Shown here: piece after piece, positions 32,423-39,831 of the stretch | Layout of the letters: the number at the start of each line of letters is the position of its first letter | Position numbering within the stretch: the first letter of the stretch is position 1 | Assembly (NCBI GenBank): GCA_002270295.1 | Contig: NISF01000004.1 | Span: 248,001 to 312,000, forward strand | Length of the DNA stretch: 64,000 nucleotides | Direction of reading: 5' to 3' | From: Enterobacter sp. 10-1 | Lineage (GTDB): Bacteria; Pseudomonadota; Gammaproteobacteria; Enterobacterales; Enterobacteriaceae | Position numbers and translations under genes: made by a program | The notes under the pieces: generated by a model | What the model was told of the DNA's origin: nothing | The model's database searches: none | The model's input: only the letters and a program-made list of their open reading frames with translations

Positions 32423-32938
32423 TCAGCTGCCGAGGCCCAGCGCCGACATAATGCGATCCGGGTAGAGGTTCTCCCCGTTGCGCTTGTAGATAAAGTTCAG
32501 CAGGTCGATTTCCAGCAGCGGCTTATCGTCCACTGACAGCTTGTAGTAGGTGTTTTTGATGGCGTAGGTGTGGTTGGTATCATCACCCTGTTTCGCATCA
32601 CCCGGATCGATTTCGGTGATACGTCCGCGCATCTCAACTTCCAGTAACGAGCTGGTACCGCCGCTGTAAAACTCACCGACAAAGCGCAGGCGCATTTCGT
32701 CGATATCGCCGCCATATTTCAGGATCAGCTCTTCAACCACGCCACCGACAATCATTGACGCGTCCAGCGCGCCGGAATCCAGCCCCAGATCAACCGCCAC
32801 CGAACCGAGCATACCGCCGCCCTGGTAATCTTCGGTCTTGCGGGTCACTTTCGGCAGCGTCACGCTGGGGACTTTGCCGATATGGTTCACGCCGTCCACA
32901 AAGACGGTGAACAGTCGGAGTTTTTTAGGAATAGCCAC
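32423..32938 (-). CDS. FII: Tail tube protein gpFII
   Basis: A 171-aa tube subunit (P2 FII 172). Start GTG 32938, its SD GGAGGTG lying within the end of FI; TAG and GTG share one base. Conserved AIPKKLRLFTVFVDGVNHIGKV, YQGGGMLGSVAVDLGLD and DPGDAKQGDDTNHTYAIKNTYYK. Confidence 0.94.
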   Translation of the reverse strand: MAIPKKLRLFTVFVDGVNHIGKVPSVTLPKVTRKTEDYQGGGMLGSVAVDLGLDSGALDASMIVGGVVEELILKYGGDIDEMRLRFVGEFYSGGTSSLLEVEMRGRITEIDPGDAKQGDDTNHTYAIKNTYYKLSVDDKPLLEIDLLNFIYKRNGENLYPDRIMSALGLGS

Positions 32939-34119
32939 TATTCACCTCCCAGCGATGCAAAAGCGGATTCGTAATACTGATCGGTGAACGTCTGGATCAT
33001 CGTCAGGTCTTCCAACGGCGGTACCGGGCTGTAGTTGTAGCGCACGATGGCCTTACCCTGCCGCAGGCCAACGGTTGGGTTATCGACGATATCAAACCAG
33101 CACGCTGCGCCAATCAGCTTGCCGGCGGTAACCAGCGCCTGAAGTTTGGCGTTAATGCCGCTCACCACGTCTTTCACGTTCGCAGGCGTCAGCGGGGTAT
33201 CCACGGTGGTGAATTGCGCTTCCGCGATACTGTCTGCCAAGATCTGCGCGGTTCGTGTGTACACCTCGAAAATGAATTCTTCGGTTTCGGTGGTGCGGTT
33301 GCCCCAGAAGCGGAAGCCGTCGCGCTTAATCAGCGTGGTGATCTCGTTGGCGTTTAGCTCGTTGGCGTCGGAGTCCTCCGCCTGCAACGCCCAGAACACG
33401 TCCTTCGCAATCCCCAGCACGTTTTTGACCGGCACGTTAGACAGTGATTTATGCCAGCCCTGCTCGTTGTCGATAAGCGCCCGCAAACCCAGCGCATACG
33501 CTACGGCCGGGAATTCTTCATTCACACCGCTCAGCGGGTTATAGGCGATGAAGTTCGGCCAGATCAGCATGCCCTCGCGCTCCGCAAACGTCTCGCGGTA
33601 GGTTTTCGCCTCCGCGATGGTGTCGCAGCCGTCGCAGTAGCTGTATGAGAACGCCCGCAGCTGCTTCGCGATAACCCGCAACTGCGCAGTCACTTCGGCG
33701 GTGTCGTACTCCGGAATGCCGAGAATGCGCGGGCGATAGCCGGTTTTCTGCTCCGCCGTCAGGAAGGCAAACATCCCGGTGTAGCTGCCGTCAGCCTGCG
33801 TGCCGCCGATAATCAGCTGCGACTGCGTCGGCTCATCTTCCCCGACCTTAGCCTCAGCAACGCGCACGACAATCACGCGGGTGCTGACCTGGTCGGAAAT
33901 AGCTTTCAGCGATTTGTAGAGCGAGCCTGTTTTACCTGCTTTGCCGAGCACACTGATAACACGCGTCACCAGCACCGGGGTGTTAAGTGGAAAAGTGAGA
34001 GGGTCGGCGTCTTCGGCTACCGCAACCAGACCAATGACCGTTGAATCAATGTCATTGATCGCGGTCTGGAGGTCGGTGTTTTCTTTGACGCGCGCCCCGT
34101 GAAAAAAGTTGTCGGTCAT
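32938..34119 (-). CDS. FI: Contractile tail sheath gpFI
   Basis: A 393-aa sheath (P2 FI 396). Motifs MTDNFFHGARVKENTDLQTAINDIDSTVIG in pieces, ILGIPEYDTAEVTAQLR, RDGFRFWGNRTTETEEF and NPTVGLRQGKAIVRYNYSPVPPLEDL. First gene of the leftward U-FI block, downstream of the divergent region shared with D. Confidence 0.95.
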   Translation of the reverse strand: MTDNFFHGARVKENTDLQTAINDIDSTVIGLVAVAEDADPLTFPLNTPVLVTRVISVLGKAGKTGSLYKSLKAISDQVSTRVIVVRVAEAKVGEDEPTQSQLIIGGTQADGSYTGMFAFLTAEQKTGYRPRILGIPEYDTAEVTAQLRVIAKQLRAFSYSYCDGCDTIAEAKTYRETFAEREGMLIWPNFIAYNPLSGVNEEFPAVAYALGLRALIDNEQGWHKSLSNVPVKNVLGIAKDVFWALQAEDSDANELNANEITTLIKRDGFRFWGNRTTETEEFIFEVYTRTAQILADSIAEAQFTTVDTPLTPANVKDVVSGINAKLQALVTAGKLIGAACWFDIVDNPTVGLRQGKAIVRYNYSPVPPLEDLTMIQTFTDQYYESAFASLGGE

Positions 34120-34195
34120 ACTCTACCGCCATCATGTTGAGTGAGTTCGCGGTCATCATCGCCGGGATGGCGGGCCGCTGTCGTGCCTTCAGGGT

Positions 34196-34213
34196 TGTGA
34201 CCGGCCTGTCACA
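34196..34213. promoter_or_regulatory. Ogr-type activator site in the FI/D divergent region
   Basis: TGTGACCGGCCTGTCACA is a near-perfect palindrome and fits TGT-N12-ACA. Placing it at about -55 gives start points near 34150 leftward (FI) and near 34260 rightward (D). It matches the site at 15906, also in a divergent late region. Confidence 0.75.
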
Positions 34214-34272
34214 ACAAAAAGCCATCGCCAGCATCGCGCGCGCATGAAACCATCAACGGCGGGGGAATGCAT

Positions 34273-35427
34273 ATGGCACTGACGACAGACACTATCGACA
34301 AAGCAAAAGCGCTACTGGACGAAGGGGCGCAGCGATTCAAGGACTATCAGTCCGAGCTTTCGCGCGTGCCGGCGTTCAGTATCCTGATGGGCGGCAAAGC
34401 ACTGACGCAGCTGGATCCGCGCATTATTTCGCTGGAGCTGACCGACAACCGCGGATTTGAGGCCGACGAGCTGACCATTGCTATCGACGATAGCGACGGA
34501 TTGATTGAACTGCCGCCGCGTGGTGCTGAGCTGTCGGTATCGCTGGGGTGGCAGGGTGAGCCGCTGGTTTACAAAGGGGTTTACACCGTTGACGAGGTCG
34601 CCCATTCGGGGCCGCCGGACCGACTGGAGATCACCGCCCGCAGCGCGGATTTTCGGGATGAGTTCAACGTCAAGCGCGAGGTGTCATGGCATGACGTGAC
34701 GGTTGAGCGCATCGTGTCAGCCATCGCCAGGCGTTACAAACTGACGCCGGTGATTTCCGAGCAGCTGATGAGCGCCGAGATTGACCACGCCGACCAGACC
34801 CAGGAAAGTGATATGTCATTTCTGACGAGGATGGCCGACCTGCTGGGGGCCATTGCCACCATCAAAAACGGTAGCCTTCTGTTTATCCTGCCGGGTGGTG
34901 GCGTCAGCGCGAACGGCAAAGCCCTGCCGCAGTTTGCGATCACCCGCTCCAGTGGCGACCGGCATTCGTTCCGCGTCGCAGACCGTGACGCCTACACCGG
35001 CGTGCAGGCGTACTGGCTGGATCTGGAGTTCGGCAAAAAGAAGAAAGTCACCGTCAAGGAACGCAAGAAAAAGACCGAGAGGAAGCCGCGCAGCAGCAGT
35101 CGGGAAGGGGATTATATTGCAGGTGAAGACGGCAACGTTTTTGTACTGCGGACAACCTATAGCAGCGAAATAGCCGCCCAGCGGGCTGCTGCGGCAAAGT
35201 GGCAGCAGCTCAAACGCGGCGCCGCCGAATTTAATATGACGCTGGCCTACGGTCGCGCAGATCTGTACCCGGAGATGCACGGCACGGTATCGGGATTTAA
35301 GACGGATATGAATAATCAGGACTGGATAATTGCGAAGGCCACGCACACGATCGACGACGGCGGATTTAAAACGCAGCTGGAGCTTGAAGCGAAAATACCT
35401 GAATGGATTGCAGAAACGGAGTCGTAG
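34273..35427 (+). CDS. D: Tail protein and late regulator gpD
   Basis: 384 aa (P2 gpD 387). ATG 34273 (MALTTDTIDKAK) is preferred to ATG 34267 because GGGGG then lies 7 nt upstream. It shares the late control protein D/VgrG gp27-like fold: LELTDNRGFEADELTIAIDDSD, VYTVDEVAHSGPPDRLEITARS, QTQESDMSFLTRMADLLG and MHGTVSGFKTDMNNQDWII. It forms the baseplate hub with gpV. A lysine-rich loop (FGKKKKVTVKERKKKTE) is notable. Confidence 0.94.
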   Translation: MALTTDTIDKAKALLDEGAQRFKDYQSELSRVPAFSILMGGKALTQLDPRIISLELTDNRGFEADELTIAIDDSDGLIELPPRGAELSVSLGWQGEPLVYKGVYTVDEVAHSGPPDRLEITARSADFRDEFNVKREVSWHDVTVERIVSAIARRYKLTPVISEQLMSAEIDHADQTQESDMSFLTRMADLLGAIATIKNGSLLFILPGGGVSANGKALPQFAITRSSGDRHSFRVADRDAYTGVQAYWLDLEFGKKKKVTVKERKKKTERKPRSSSREGDYIAGEDGNVFVLRTTYSSEIAAQRAAAAKWQQLKRGAAEFNMTLAYGRADLYPEMHGTVSGFKTDMNNQDWIIAKATHTIDDGGFKTQLELEAKIPEWIAETES

Positions 35428-35471
35428 CAGCCATAATAACGGTGAGTTCAACTCCCGCCCGGGAGGCCATC

Positions 35472-35720
35472 ATGTTCAAGTGTCCCATTTGCGGTGCCGT
35501 TGCCAAAACGCGCACCAGTCGCCCATTGAGTAATACCACCGTTCGCCATTATCACCAGTGCCAGAACTTTGAGTGCAGCGTCACATTTACCACCCTGAAT
35601 AGCGTTGAAAAGCTGGTAACAAAACGCGGTCATCGCGAAAAGTTGCCACCTGGATTTATCCCTTTGGATGCATTCCCTGCATCGCATTACGGCAACGATC
35701 AGCTCAGCTTTGCCATATAA
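35472..35720 (+). CDS. ogr: Late gene activator Ogr/Delta
   Basis: An 82-aa zinc-finger activator that binds TGT-N12-ACA sites and contacts RNA polymerase alpha. MFKCPICGAVAKTRTSR and HQCQNFECSVTF give the C-x2-C-x22-C-x4-C zinc site of P2 Ogr. The start at MFKCP is conserved. It follows gpD by 44 bp and a terminator ends the unit. Confidence 0.94.
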   Translation: MFKCPICGAVAKTRTSRPLSNTTVRHYHQCQNFECSVTFTTLNSVEKLVTKRGHREKLPPGFIPLDAFPASHYGNDQLSFAI

Positions 35721-35722
35721 AA

Positions 35723-35748
35723 AAGCCCCGCATCTGCGGGGCTTGGTT
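35723..35748 (+). terminator. Terminator after ogr
   Basis: Stem AAGCCCCGC / GCGGGGCTT with loop ATCT, followed by GGTTTT. Leading As make it usable also by the convergent gene at 35767. Confidence 0.85.
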
Positions 35749-35766
35749 TTAGATCTTCAAAAGAAG

Positions 35767-36153
35767 TTAAAATGCGTGGGTATGCGATGCGATGATTAAC
35801 TCAGAGCCATCGCCTTTTGCTTGCCCCGCCTCTTTGCAAGAAGAGCTGGGGTTCTCAAAAACAAACCCGCTATGAGCGTATCTATTTAACACCCGCACTT
35901 CTTTTGTATTTTTTAAGTACGTATTTTTTTTGGGGTTTAGCCAAAGAGGGCCACACACACCCATTCGAATGACGGAGTTATAGATTTGCGTAGTAACGCT
36001 ATCTTCATTCATTACAAGCGTAACAACACCATCATTACTTTCAATAGACAGCGGATTCCAGGGTTTAAGAGACTTCTGTAAAACAGCCTCGTTAGAGGCT
36101 TGCGCCGTGACGCTGGCTGATACCAGCAACAGTGAGAGAGCTAGTTTTTTCAT
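35767..36153 (-). CDS. Secreted protein of unknown function beside attR
   Basis: A 128-aa protein with a clear signal peptide (MKKLALSLLLVSASVTAQAS, cleavage after QA-S or nearby). The mature part has two cysteines (GVCGPLW and SSSCKEAG), which could form a disulfide in the periplasm. I recognise no family. It is AT-rich, convergent to ogr and lies next to attR, a common place for lysogenic conversion genes in P2-like prophages. An effect on the lysogen envelope is inferred. The 125 bp upstream is AT-rich and holds a palindrome, AAAACAT / ATGTTTT, at 36245-36268. Confidence 0.72.
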   Translation of the reverse strand: MKKLALSLLLVSASVTAQASNEAVLQKSLKPWNPLSIESNDGVVTLVMNEDSVTTQIYNSVIRMGVCGPLWLNPKKNTYLKNTKEVRVLNRYAHSGFVFENPSSSCKEAGQAKGDGSELIIASHTHAF

Positions 36154-36268
36154 TGTCGGTTTTATCCAAAGCTTAATTGTTAAAAAGCGCCTTGTTGTTA
36201 TTTTTTCGGTCTTTTTGTGGTCATGGAATAAATAAAATCAATTAAAAACATGCAATTAAATATGTTTT

Positions 36269-36287
36269 TGAGGCGGATCACTCCGCC
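36269..36287. other. Candidate attR core
   Basis: TGAGGCGGATCACTCCGCC, one mismatch from the attL core at 1006. It contains the cvrA stop codon (36278-36280) and part of an 8-bp hairpin (GAGGCGGA-TCAC-TCCGCCTC). The phage therefore targets the convergent dadX/cvrA junction and leaves cvrA readable. Confidence 0.75.
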
Positions 36288-38011
36288 TCATCTTCCGCAA
36301 CGCGCACCCCGACCTTCAGAACGTGGTCCTCTTCTTTTTCTGCGACCGTCCATACCATTCCGGCAAACTCAACGTGGTCGCCCACCACCGGCGCGGCCCC
36401 GAGCTGGTGCTGCACAACGTCGCCCAGCGACTGCTGGCGATCGCGATACTCTTCCCCGCCGTCGAGGCCGTAAATTTGCGCGACGTCGGCAAACTTAGCG
36501 CTGGCGTCAAGAATAAAGTCACCGAAGAAACGCTGATCGAGTGCCACCGGCGGCGACTGGCTGAACATTTTACCCAGCGCGGGCAGGTCGCGCTCGCGGC
36601 CGATAACGCACAGAATATCGCCTTCCAGCAGGCGGGTGCTGCCGGTGGGATGCAGCAGCGCGTTATCGCGAAACAGGGCGGCAATGCGCGTTTCCGGCGG
36701 CATATGCAGATCGCGCAGCGCCGCGCCGACGCACCATTTATCCGCGCTGAGCTGATAGACGAACTGCTCCCACGGATTTTCCGGATGAATATCCAGCCCG
36801 ACCCGGGAAATTGGCCAGCCCACCGGCGGGACCACCACTTTGGCTTTTTTCGCCGCCCATGACAGCGAGGTCCCCTGCAGCAGCAGCGAGACCAGCACCA
36901 CGAAGAAGGCGACGTTGAAGAACAGCCGCGCATTCTCAAGGCCGGCCATCATCGGAAAGACGGCGAGAATAATCGGTACCGCGCCGCGTAATCCCACCCA
37001 GCTGATAAATATCCGCTCGCGCAGGTTAAACCCGCGAAACGGCAGCAGGCCGGCGAAAACCGACAGCGGACGGGCGATAAAAATCATCCACATCGAGAGC
37101 AGCAGCGCCGGGATCGCAATGGGCCACAGGTCGGACGGCGTCACCAGCAGGCCGAGCACCAGGAACATGGCGATTTGCGCCAGCCACGCCAGGCCGTCGA
37201 AGTTTTGCAGAATGCCGTGACGGTTGCGAATCGGCCGGTTGCCGAGCAGGAAACCGCACAGATAGACCGCCAGGATGCCGCTGCCGTCCAGCGAGGTGGT
37301 GACGGCGAAAATCATAATTCCGCCGCTCAGCGCCAGCAGCGGATAGAGACCGGTAGGCAGCACGATGCGGTTTATCATCTGCAGGAGCAGGTAGCCGCCG
37401 CCGAGACCAATGACGATCCCCAGGCCAAACTGCTGCACGATGTGGACCGCAAACATCCAGCTCAGGCCGGATTCGTGCTGCTGAATCATCTCGATAAGCG
37501 TGATGGTCAGGAACACCGCCATCGGATCGTTGCTGCCGGATTCGATCTCCAGCGTCGAGCCGACGCGTTCGTTCAGGCCCTTGCCGCCGAGCAGGGAGAA
37601 CACCGCCGCGGCGTCGGTTGAGCCGACAATCGCACCGATCAGCATCCCTTCAATCAGGTTGAGGTGAAACAGCCACGCCGCCATCAGCCCGGTGAGGCAG
37701 GAGGTGATCAGCACCCCGACGGTGGCCAGCGAAAGCGCCGGCCACAGCGCCACGCGAAAGGAGCTGGCCTGGGTGCGCATCCCGCCGTCCAGCAGGATCA
37801 CCGCCAGCGCCAGGTTACTCACCATATAGGCGAAAGGGTAGTTGTCAAAAGGGATGCCGCCGATACCGTCAACGCCCGCCAGCATCCCGATAGCCAGGAA
37901 GATGACCAGGATCGGAATGCCGAGACGTGAGGAAAAGGAACTCAATAAAATGCTACAGGTTACTAATACAGAACCCAGAATAAACAGACTAATAACCGCA
38001 CCGGCATCCAA
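36278..38011 (-). CDS. cvrA: Potassium/proton antiporter CvrA (NhaP2)
   Basis: A 577-aa CPA1-type inner-membrane antiporter, nearly identical in reading to E. coli CvrA. About 12 helices start with [22 protein letters not shown]; the transport core includes [16 protein letters not shown] and [13 protein letters not shown] cytosolic TrkA-C/CorC-like regulatory half (after residue 400) contains [23 protein letters not shown]. It supports potassium homeostasis and osmotic adaptation. Its last codons and stop lie in the attR core. The protein ends EDEAE where E. coli ends EEEAES, so the prophage may have changed the final residue(s). Confidence 0.96.
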   Translation of the reverse strand: MDAGAVISLFILGSVLVTCSILLSSFSSRLGIPILVIFLAIGMLAGVDGIGGIPFDNYPFAYMVSNLALAVILLDGGMRTQASSFRVALWPALSLATVGVLITSCLTGLMAAWLFHLNLIEGMLIGAIVGSTDAAAVFSLLGGKGLNERVGSTLEIESGSNDPMAVFLTITLIEMIQQHESGLSWMFAVHIVQQFGLGIVIGLGGGYLLLQMINRIVLPTGLYPLLALSGGIMIFAVTTSLDGSGILAVYLCGFLLGNRPIRNRHGILQNFDGLAWLAQIAMFLVLGLLVTPSDLWPIAIPALLLSMWMIFIARPLSVFAGLLPFRGFNLRERIFISWVGLRGAVPIILAVFPMMAGLENARLFFNVAFFVVLVSLLLQGTSLSWAAKKAKVVVPPVGWPISRVGLDIHPENPWEQFVYQLSADKWCVGAALRDLHMPPETRIAALFRDNALLHPTGSTRLLEGDILCVIGRERDLPALGKMFSQSPPVALDQRFFGDFILDASAKFADVAQIYGLDGGEEYRDRQQSLGDVVQHQLGAAPVVGDHVEFAGMVWTVAEKEEDHVLKVGVRVAEDEAE

Positions 38012-38103
38012 TGTTCATGTACTCCTTACGAGTATGAAGATTTTGATAATTTGACATCATATTAACCATCTGCGGGGGATCCGGAAATGTGTCACGGAAA
38101 ATT

Positions 38104-39018
38104 TTATTCTGTCAGCACCGGATGGCCGCTCAGCGTTAAGGTGGTGGTGGCCGAATTGTTCACCAGCAGCGCCCTCGCGCCAAGCGGCAGGGTGACGGTG
38201 CGCTGCTCGTGGCCGAAATCCAGGCCGTCGATCAGCGGAATCGCGAGCTGCGCGCGCAGGTATGCGTAAACCGCCGCTAAATCGTACCCGGCGTCGTAAT
38301 CGTTGGGCGCGGCTCCGCTGAAGCTGCCGAGGATAATCGCCCGCTGGCGCGCAAGAATGCCGCTATGCAGCAGCTGCAGCAGCATACGCTCGACGCGGAA
38401 CGGGTGCTCGTTGATATCTTCCACGACCAAAATGCCGTCGGTAATCTGCGGCAGCCACGGCGTGCCGATAAGCGAGGTGAGCATCGCCAGGTTGCCGCCC
38501 CACAGCGTGCCCTGCGCGCGGCACTCCGGACCGTCGCCGTGCCATTCGAGGGTAAACTCCGGGCTGCTCAGCGCCTGCCAGAAGTGAAATTCCGTGAACG
38601 GGTCCAGCGTTTCCGCACCAAAGTTACCTGCCAGCATCGGCCCGCTGAAGGTGATTATGCTACCCTTTGCCAGCAGACCCAGCTGGATCGCCGTGAAATC
38701 ACTGTGGCCGCAGATCAGCAGCGGGTCGCGCTGCTGGCGCGCGGTTAAGCCCTGCCAGTCGATGTGCGGCAGCAGGCGGCTGGCGCCGTAGCCGCCGCGC
38801 ACCGGCATCACGATGCGGTTGCTGCCGCTGAGGGTAGCGAGCTGGTTGATATCGCTCAGGCGTTCTTGCTCAGTCCCGGCAAAGCGCTGCTGTCGGCGGG
38901 TAATGACCTGCTGATGCATCACCTGGTGTCCGGCTTCCTGCAGACGGCTGACGCCGCGGGCCGCGGCCTGCTGGTTGGTGCAGTAGCCTGAGGGGGCGAC
39001 CAGATAAAACTGAGACAT
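38104..39018 (-). CDS. ldcA: Murein tetrapeptide LD-carboxypeptidase LdcA
   Basis: A 304-aa cytosolic serine peptidase (S66) that removes the terminal D-alanine from recycled murein tetrapeptides. The nucleophile S106 is in LICGHSDFTAIQ; the catalytic Glu and His come from VVEDINEHPFRVERM and LDFGHEQRTVTLPLG. The gene is divergent from emtA, 95 bp apart, as in E. coli. Confidence 0.96.
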   Translation of the reverse strand: MSQFYLVAPSGYCTNQQAAARGVSRLQEAGHQVMHQQVITRRQQRFAGTEQERLSDINQLATLSGSNRIVMPVRGGYGASRLLPHIDWQGLTARQQRDPLLICGHSDFTAIQLGLLAKGSIITFSGPMLAGNFGAETLDPFTEFHFWQALSSPEFTLEWHGDGPECRAQGTLWGGNLAMLTSLIGTPWLPQITDGILVVEDINEHPFRVERMLLQLLHSGILARQRAIILGSFSGAAPNDYDAGYDLAAVYAYLRAQLAIPLIDGLDFGHEQRTVTLPLGARALLVNNSATTTLTLSGHPVLTE

Positions 39019-39113
39019 GACAATTCCTTGCTAAGAATGAAAGGGTTATCATGCCGCCTGGAGCGATTATTGTCATCTCCAGGCGGCAAACTTCAGCCAA
39101 TAAGGATAGATGT

Positions 39114-39725
39114 GTGAAATTGAGATGGTGCGTTTTTTTATGTGTGTTATTGGCCGGCTGTAGCTCAAAACATGATTACCGCAATCCGCCGTGGAACGCT
39201 GAGGTTCCGGTGAAGCGGGCAATGCAGTGGATGCCAATCAGCGAAAAAGCCGGCGCGGCGTGGGGCGTTGACCCGCAGCTGGTGACGGCGATTATCGCCA
39301 TTGAGTCCGGCGGTAATCCAACGGTAGTGAGTAAATCCGGCGCGGTTGGTTTGATGCAGCTGAAGCCTTCGACCTCCGGGCGCGACGTCTATCAGCGCAT
39401 GGGCTGGCGCGGCGAACCGTCGGTTAGCGAGCTGAAAAATCCTGAGCGCAATATTTCGATGGGCGCGGCCTACCTGAGCATTCTTGAGAACGGTCCGCTG
39501 GCCGGGATTAAAGATCCGCAGGTGATGCGTTACGCGGTGGTGGTCTCCTACGCCAACGGCGCCGGCGCGCTGCTGCGCACCTTCTCGTCGAATCGCCAGG
39601 ACGCGATTGACGAGATCAATGATATGGATGCCGACGACTTCTTCGAGCACGTAGCGAAAAAGCATCCGGCTCCGCAGGCTCCACGCTATATCTGGAAGCT
39701 GCAGAAAGCGCTGGATGCGATGTAA
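39114..39725 (+). CDS. emtA: Membrane-bound lytic murein transglycosylase E
   Basis: A 203-aa outer-membrane lipoprotein that cleaves the glycan strand to 1,6-anhydro products. GTG 39114 is chosen because it gives [15 protein letters not shown], the E. coli-like signal with lipobox LAGC (Cys16), and AAGGA lies upstream. SLT catalytic Glu64 is in [25 protein letters not shown] follows. Confidence 0.95.
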   Translation: MKLRWCVFLCVLLAGCSSKHDYRNPPWNAEVPVKRAMQWMPISEKAGAAWGVDPQLVTAIIAIESGGNPTVVSKSGAVGLMQLKPSTSGRDVYQRMGWRGEPSVSELKNPERNISMGAAYLSILENGPLAGIKDPQVMRYAVVVSYANGAGALLRTFSSNRQDAIDEINDMDADDFFEHVAKKHPAPQAPRYIWKLQKALDAM

Positions 39726-39733
39726 TCATTGCC

Positions 39734-39816
39734 GCCTTCCCCCGGTCGCGCCGCGCTTAACGGGGCTACAGATCGCGTGATTTTGTAGCCCGGTAGGCGC
39801 AGCGGCCGGGGGGAGA
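39734..39816. repeat. REP/BIME-like inverted pair
   Basis: Two GC-rich REP-like arms in opposite orientation. CCCCCGGTCGCGCCGCGC ... GGGGCTACA (39738-39770) mirrors TGTAGCCCGGTAGGCGCAGCGGCCGGGGG (39784-39812), imperfectly. It fills the gap between convergent emtA and the TonB receptor gene, and probably limits read-through. Confidence 0.7.
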
Positions 39817-39831
39817 GTTATCGGCTATCTC

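Larger units (their letters stand above)
1006..36287. mobile_element. P2-like prophage integrated between dadX and cvrA
   Basis: A 35.3 kb element bounded by the 19-bp repeats at 1006 and 36269. It holds a tyrosine integrase, C-type repressor, Cox/Apl-like protein, gpA replication nuclease, cos site, and the P2 head, tail, lysis and late-control genes. Sizes and order match P2 closely, except that the FI-to-U tail block is inverted and several accessory genes are present. Every core virion, lysis and replication gene is an open, normal-length frame, so the prophage may be inducible. The one visible lesion is the G9 frameshift in the cytosine methylase, which is not expected to be essential. 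Confidence 0.95.

Noticed and set aside
36250-36287. Rho-independent terminator at the dadX/cvrA junction
   Set aside because: The GAGGCGGA-TCAC-TCCGCCTC hairpin has no T-run on its downstream side in either direction, so I treat it as att structure only.
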